Shown here: positions 60,001 to 64,000 of the stretch, piece by piece
Layout: each line of letters starts with the position of its first letter
Position numbering within the stretch: the first letter of the stretch is position 1
Origin: Halichondria panicea
Taxonomy: Eukaryota; Porifera; Demospongiae; Suberitida; Halichondriidae
Direction of reading: 5' to 3'
NCBI RefSeq assembly: GCF_963675165.1
Contig: NC_087387.1
Span: 3,746,990 to 3,810,989 of the forward strand
DNA: 64,000 nucleotides
The notes under the pieces: generated by a model
The model's input: the letters and a program-made list of their open reading frames with translations, nothing else
Told to the model about the DNA's origin: nothing
Database searches by the model: none
Translations under genes and position numbers: made by a program

Positions 60001-62778
60001 AAAGGATTTCAAGAATATAACTTTCCTGGACTATCAGCATTTTGGCGCATGGTATCCATGCAAGATTAATATTCATGGGTATAAATGTTCGCAGTACATG
60101 GTTATTCAGCGAAAAACGCTAATGTTTATACTCTCGAAATATATCCGCTTAGCGGCTATACTTGTATACGTACATTAGTATGTTACATGTGTTCATTTTT
60201 ACTGTTTATCCCAATAGTGTGTACATTTATTCTATTTGTGTTCAGAGTATGGAGTTTTGCCAATCCTATGAGAACTATGCCTACCTTTGGGTGGATGATC
60301 GCAATGAATTCCTACGACAGTTTCTAATTTATGGACACGTCCTCACACCGGAAGAGGTATTTTTGATGTGCTGTTTTTGTTGTATTCTTTTGTACTGTGC
60401 ACAGTATACTGCAGTGTACGGTGACACACATGTAGTATTATAGTCATGCAGTATTGCATCTCCCTTTGAAGATTGATTACCATAACCAAATACTACATCT
60501 TCATTTGGGTTAATGTCTTCACTTTTGTTAGCCACTTTTTGTACCTTAATATCTGTAATCTACGGCCTCTAACTTGCTAATCTAGTTATAAGGGTTCACA
60601 ATCAAACATGTGTAGCAACATTGTTCATATTTACGTGTGTGGTCTTGATATAAGTACGACATAAATGAATAGAATTATGAAGTCTTGAATTGACAGTGGT
60701 AGCTACCCTAAAATCAATCTGTATAACGAGTTATCCTGTCATGTGCTATGTTAGGTAGAGGAGGCTGGTAATGTTGGTGTACCAGAGACTCCTCCCAGTC
60801 TGAACCAGTTCAACGAGCAGGTGGATAGCTACGAGAAGATCCACTCAGAGGTGGAACAGTTTCAGGTGAGAAGAGGGTTATGATTGTTTTCGAATTTCAT
60901 GTCCTGCTGGTGTCACTATTCTGAATGTTTCGGTTGGCTATATCACCTACAAAAATTGCATACGTAATGGAAGTAATGATATTGATATATAGAAGCTTTT
61001 TTTTCGTATTGTAAAATCCCATAGGTGGCTGTGACAACCCAGATTCGATAGAGATTCCATGAAGTTCTAATTTTGGTTTATTGTTGTTTATTGTTATAAA
61101 TTACTGTACATGTGATTGTGTGTAGGGCACCACCGTCTTCAATTTGTGGTTCAGAATTGACTCGAGGCCATTCAAGCAAGGTCTGCTCAACATTGTCAAG
61201 AGATGGTCGTACATGTTCAAACAGCACCTCATTGACCACGTTACATCAAGGTAATCAGTACATACATACTGTACATTATATCCTGAAGTGTGTCTACTGA
61301 TCAGTATAATTATCACCACCATTGTACATGTACAGTACGTATGATTATGACTATATAATTCAAAATCGCTCCTTTCCCTAGTTTGAATGACCTTGAGTTA
61401 TTCATTAAGACAACTGTGACTGGTCTGGGACTAGAGGTCGAGGAGGGGGACTATGATGGACTAGTTGATGTACGTTGATTATATCACAACATAACTGATA
61501 GAATACACTAGCTTAATTTTATATGAAATTTGCTGTGTACATGTAGATGTGTTTGCTACAAGTCCTTGTTGTATAAATGTACTTGTCGTATTGTATATGA
61601 AGAGAGGAAAACTACAGTACATACCTGTTTTAATGTTATCGCTCCAAATTTATGTATGCTGTTCTCTGTTCAGATGATGAGTCACCTGATGGCAGTGAAG
61701 GACAAGCAAACAATTGCTGACAACATGTTTGAACCTCTCAAAGCCACCATCGAGCTGCTCAAGACGTACGGGCAGGAGCTGAGTGATGATGTCCATCTTC
61801 AAGTACAGGTCATTACATAGCCAAGAATCCTGGCCGATTAAAATACGACCTGGTACCTATTGCATGGGTGCATAGTGCGCATGCGCTTCAAATTATCCAG
61901 AATATGAGTAATCAATCGTACTACGAACGTAAAACCTTAGTAAATTATACCGTAAATTAGTTTGTTTACTAAGAATATTCCGTAACACTTCATCTCCATG
62001 ACTGAGTTCCGTGAAGCTGTGGCTTATGCCATCTATTGCGTTGGTCTAGAAGGCTTAAACACTAGTCTGAAGACAGAAGAGGCTCTCATCTACGTCTATG
62101 ATGGTCCTATAGCCGGATTCTCTTCGCAAGTAGCAGCTAGAAGCACCATACACTTCCCATAGCCTGTACACATTTATTATTAAGCTAAGAGACTATACAG
62201 CTGTCATAGAGGTAGATGAGAGCCTCTTTTGGCTTCAGACTAGTATGAAAGCCTTCTGGAACAACGCAATAGAGAGCAATGCTGATGTATGTAGATAGAA
62301 AGTAAATGAGAGAAAGAAAAAGGGGATTCCCCAGATTCTGGATAATACACTAACGCATGCGCACTATGACCATGCAATAAGTACCAGGCCGTATTTTAAT
62401 TGGCCTGGATTTGAGGCTAGTCTTTACACTATGATTTTACCCACATGTTTAGTATAGTGCCGACTAGTATTGCTTACGTATACATTTCTGAGTCTGGGGT
62501 CATGGCAACTAAAACTTACTATTCTAACTACATAATTATAGTAAATGATTTCTAACTATTCATTCTAGGAGCTTCCAGAGCAGTGGAACAATGTGAAGAA
62601 GCAGGCTGTGTTAATGAAGCAAGCAGTGGCTCCTCTACAGGCCACAGAGGTTGGCATTATTCGGAGGAAGCTCGCTTCCTTCGACGTGAAACAGCACGAG
62701 TTCAGAGAGAAATTCAGATATACTTCTCCCTTTGAGTTTGATGCTAAGCTGGATAATGTCTACAGCAGGATTGATAAA
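45027..62778 (+). CDS. axonemal outer-arm dynein heavy chain (DNAH9/11/17 type), N-terminal part
   Basis: First 1252 residues of a ciliary outer-arm dynein heavy chain, beta type. Exons: 45027-45119, 45182-45363, 45529-45628, 46996-47077, 47872-47983, 48196-48385, 48718-48817, 49316-49527, 50047-50280, 50510-50677, 50795-50911, 51116-51269, 51551-51662, 52123-52191, 52426-52552, 53810-53961, 54267-54376, 54568-54737, 55179-55274, 58211-58417, 58682-58870, 60246-60356, 60755-60865, 61126-61250, 61382-61469, 61674-61808, 62569-62778. All are in phase. This is the DHC_N1 tail, which dimerises and binds intermediate chains; the AAA motor lies beyond the window. Family landmarks: GQVKGKTLLPM, HSIETVVIDW, VEWSFQPDLVFSRLDGF, FKLLDMVGTLIERP, NKNMPRAAGVLKW, VEFPLIKEQL, FLIYGHVLTPEE, HLMAVKDKQ, FEPLKATIELLKTY, QAVAPLQATEV. 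Start MAEETSGGDGG is the first suitable ATG after an acceptor-like site; it is less certain than the rest. Intron 4 uses a GC donor. Confidence 0.95.
45718..46245 (+). repeat. interspersed repeat family R, copy 2
   Basis: Starts near ATTATGTCTCGAGGTGTAGC...ATACGGTAAAGCTGACTG with a TG run, then TATAGGCTTCTAG. It ends near TTGAGCGAAAGCAAAACATG...GCATTAGCACAGCG. The same ordered blocks appear at 52831-53670, which is longer. In dynein intron 3. No open frame or TIR recognised. Confidence 0.75.
46470..46685 (-). mobile_element. relic of RecQ-bearing TIR element (Q3)
   Basis: The right end carries GGCGGTATTTTTCAACGTCC...AAAAATCGGCCTGGGAACG, matching the right end of the element at 57172. The minus strand near 46540 reads GACTGAGTTCCATGAAGCTG, the same phrase (with changes) that opens the coding remnant in the element at 61818-62420. 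Frames are broken. Confidence 0.6.
46727..46929 (-). mobile_element. hAT-like MITE, family 1, copy 3
   Basis: Perfect CAGGGTGTCATAC / GTATGACACCCTG ends with an exact 5-bp target duplication GTTGG on both sides. Inverted relative to copies 1 and 2. In dynein intron 3, 66 bp upstream of exon 4. Confidence 0.88.
47095..47482. mobile_element. 388-bp TIR element just after a GC splice donor
   Basis: Exact inverted ends TACCGTATATCTTCTAATTT and its complement (continuing to ATCGGACA); the interior is made of repeated 'tgtccgg' and 'attagaa' blocks. Begins 17 bp after the end of dynein exon 4 (47077). Non-coding. Confidence 0.88.
51731..51926. mobile_element. pogo/Tigger-like MITE, copy 2
   Basis: Ends CCGTAGAACCTCAATTATC and GATAATCGACGTTCTACTG, bounded by TA on both sides. 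The interior shares GAGACAGGCCTGCTTATCTT-type sequence with the copy at 15048-15346. In dynein intron 13. Confidence 0.82.
52831..53670 (+). repeat. interspersed repeat family R, copy 3
   Basis: Starts AATTATGCCTCGAGGCGTAG, then ATACGGTAAAGCTGACTG, a long TG/TC run, TATAGGCTTCTAGCC, CTCGAGTTATGG, and ends near GAGCGAAAGCAAAAACATGG...CATTAGCACAGCG. Occupies most of dynein intron 15. Confidence 0.75.
55744..56350. mobile_element. TIR element Q1a in dynein intron 19
   Basis: The left end AGTCTACACTTAGCCACGAT...CCCAGGCCG...GGCCTGGTATCGACTGCTTGCG is mirrored at 56290-56350 (GCGCAAGCAGTCGAT...GGCC...GGCTAGTCT). Same terminal grammar as the neighbouring element. No clear coding remnant. Confidence 0.65.
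56344..57172 (-). mobile_element. TIR element Q1b with broken RecQ-like helicase
   Basis: Inverted ends of about 85 bp: left AGCCTCGATCCCAGGCCG...GGCCTGGTATTGATTGTATT, right its complement up to 57170. On the minus strand the interior encodes pieces of a RecQ-family DNA helicase: EQAQALKLLFEGRDVF then FPTGYGKSLCY (Walker A, motif I, about 56815), VSPLVSLIMRLMIDQVRSLN (motif Ia) and KYFLLYTAPEA. The reading frame breaks just after the Walker A motif and again later, so it is a pseudogene. RecQ-like genes are known passengers or components of some animal DNA transposons; the superfamily here is not settled. Confidence 0.78.
58939..59717. mobile_element. 0.78-kb TIR element in dynein intron 21
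   Basis: Left TACCGTACCATCGCGAAAAT(ACGCCCACC) and right (GATGGGCTTA)TTTTTGCGAGGGTACAGTA are imperfect inverted repeats of about 30 bp; inner 'gggtgggcttataatcg' mirrors 'ATACGCCCACCCGCGG'. No open frame of a transposase. Confidence 0.72.
61818..62420. mobile_element. TIR element Q2 with RecQ-like N-terminal remnant
   Basis: Ends TAGCCAAGAATCCTGGCCGA...CCTGGTACCTATTGCATGG and the complement near 62355-62420 form an inverted repeat of about 65 bp related to Q1a/Q1b. On the plus strand near 61998 a frame opens MTEFREAVAYAIYCVGLEGL and continues ...TEEALIYVYDG, like the N-terminal part of the RecQ-type proteins, then stops at about 62160. It fills most of dynein intron 26. Confidence 0.65.
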
Positions 62779-64000
62779 GTAAGACCATGCGTGTTGTACT
62801 GTGTATTTTTTTTTTTATACGTATGGGTCGAGTTGGATCACAAGTCTAGTAATGTGTACAGTAGCCCTCATATAAAAGTACCGTTCAATTGCATAAAACG
62901 GTTCACGTAGAAACAGAACGAAAACAGAAGTCCAGCTCTATTAAAAATTAACACGGTGCGGAAATTACCCGTTTCAATTCCGAAATAACAATCGCACGTA
63001 TATGCTACCTTATTGCTCATTGTGGTCAGACATCAAAGGATAGTACTACGGTTGTAAATACAGTACATGCCTGGGTGATATTGATATTACCAGGATGTGG
63101 TCAATATACCTGTAGATATTACTCAGGATGTACGTAAGACCGATGCAACCTAAAGCACCACCCTATTAGCTTGCATTGCTTTTACATAATTGTATAACAA
63201 ACTGGAGTTCATTGATGCGCGCTGATTCCCAATGGGGTCGGGTAGAATCCTGCAGTCTGATTGGTCCATAAGGTAACGATCCTTGAGATATGATCCTTGA
63301 AATTATTACGCAATCAGGTTATTACGTCATGCCCTCGGGCTCGAGTTGCATTAGCTGTACATCCCTTGTACTTGAGTACTAACCTATACTTGCTGCGTGA
63401 TAGTCGTACGGTAGCTACATGTAGCTGGCTATAGTGTTCCAAGAAATCAAGTTGGTGAACTGTTCTACTAAACAAAGAATCCTCATCCTTCACGGACAGC
63501 TACAGAGCAGGTGCAGAACCCCTAGGAAGCAAGGTCAATCGAGCTAGATCTACATGTAGTTAGACTACTGACATTCAGTTTATATTATTTACATGTATTT
63601 GTTCTTCATATGACATTGTAAGATTGTGTATGAAGTGTACAACAAACTAAGTTGATTTGATTTGCTACTGCCAGCTTTCTTATCTTCTTCCAACCTTACA
63701 TAATTATAAGTGCAGTATTCCCAGTGCTTTTCATATGCCGCTGGATTACACTAGAGAAGTTGGTACATTTTTGTAGCTAGCTTAGTACGTACAGATATAT
63801 TATTGCTAACTCAGTAAATTCCATCTGTTTTTTCTCCGTAGAACGGTATACGTATTACGGTGCGTTTTATAATACACTACCGTTCAGTTTGCGTTTTTCT
63901 GACTCCGTGAAAACGGAACGATACGTGCAACGGAAACGCAACAGGAACTTTTATTTGAGAGCTATTGCACTGTACACGTACCACCAAGCTGCAACTATTG
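62779..64000. other. dynein intron 27, continuing past the window
   Basis: No further exon with dynein similarity found. Holds two related short direct segments (ACCGTTCAATTGC at about 62880 and ACCGTTCAGTTTGC at about 63881) that may belong to another repeat. Otherwise nothing recognised. Confidence 0.5.

Overview
This is eukaryotic DNA with split genes: short AT-rich introns, GT..AG splice sites, no operons and dense families of small inverted-repeat elements. The window most resembles a demosponge or other early-branching animal. It carries a motile-cilium outer-arm dynein heavy chain, an ER protein O-fucosyltransferase, an AMN1 homologue and a KDZ-type transposase-derived gene with its cysteine cluster, a combination I associate with sponge genomes. 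The assignment is inference. There is one 200-base assembly gap (16303-16502).

Layout: (1) 2-2412 (+), the last five exons of a DUF4140/DUF4139 (mucoidy-inhibitor-like, F37C4.5-like) gene cut by the window edge. (2) 3956-6465 (+), a KDZ-transposase-like gene with a one-base frameshift, followed by 7371-8708 (+), exons ending in a PHD finger. (3) 9063-9625, an eight-unit AT-rich minisatellite. (4) 10139-18941 (+), a complete 12-exon paralogue of the first gene (632 aa); its intron 10 holds a long inverted repeat around the assembly gap. (5) 19382-21569 (+), AMN1 homologue, 5 exons, 252 aa. (6) 21771-25292 (-), POFUT2, 7 exons, 424 aa. (7) 25634-43698 (-), a giant unrecognised protein. I could join six short 5' exons, in phase, to one 15.2-kb exon, giving 5213 aa with RS, proline-rich and several tiers of tandem repeats. 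(8) 45027-62778 (+), 27 in-phase exons encoding the first 1252 residues of a DNAH9/11/17-type axonemal dynein heavy chain, which continues beyond the window.

Exon boundaries were set by reading donor/acceptor dinucleotides and checking reading phase across every junction. For the complete DUF4139 paralogue, AMN1, POFUT2, the giant gene and the dynein, the exon lengths sum to whole codons. There is no sign that the genes share one pathway. The giant gene and the dynein are divergent, with 1.3 kb between their start codons. The giant gene and POFUT2 lie head to tail with only 0.34 kb between them. AMN1 and POFUT2 converge with about 0.2 kb between stop codons. Introns, especially those of the dynein, are largely built from relics of transposable elements: hAT-like, pogo-like and RecQ-bearing TIR elements, foldbacks, and a repeat family with three copies.
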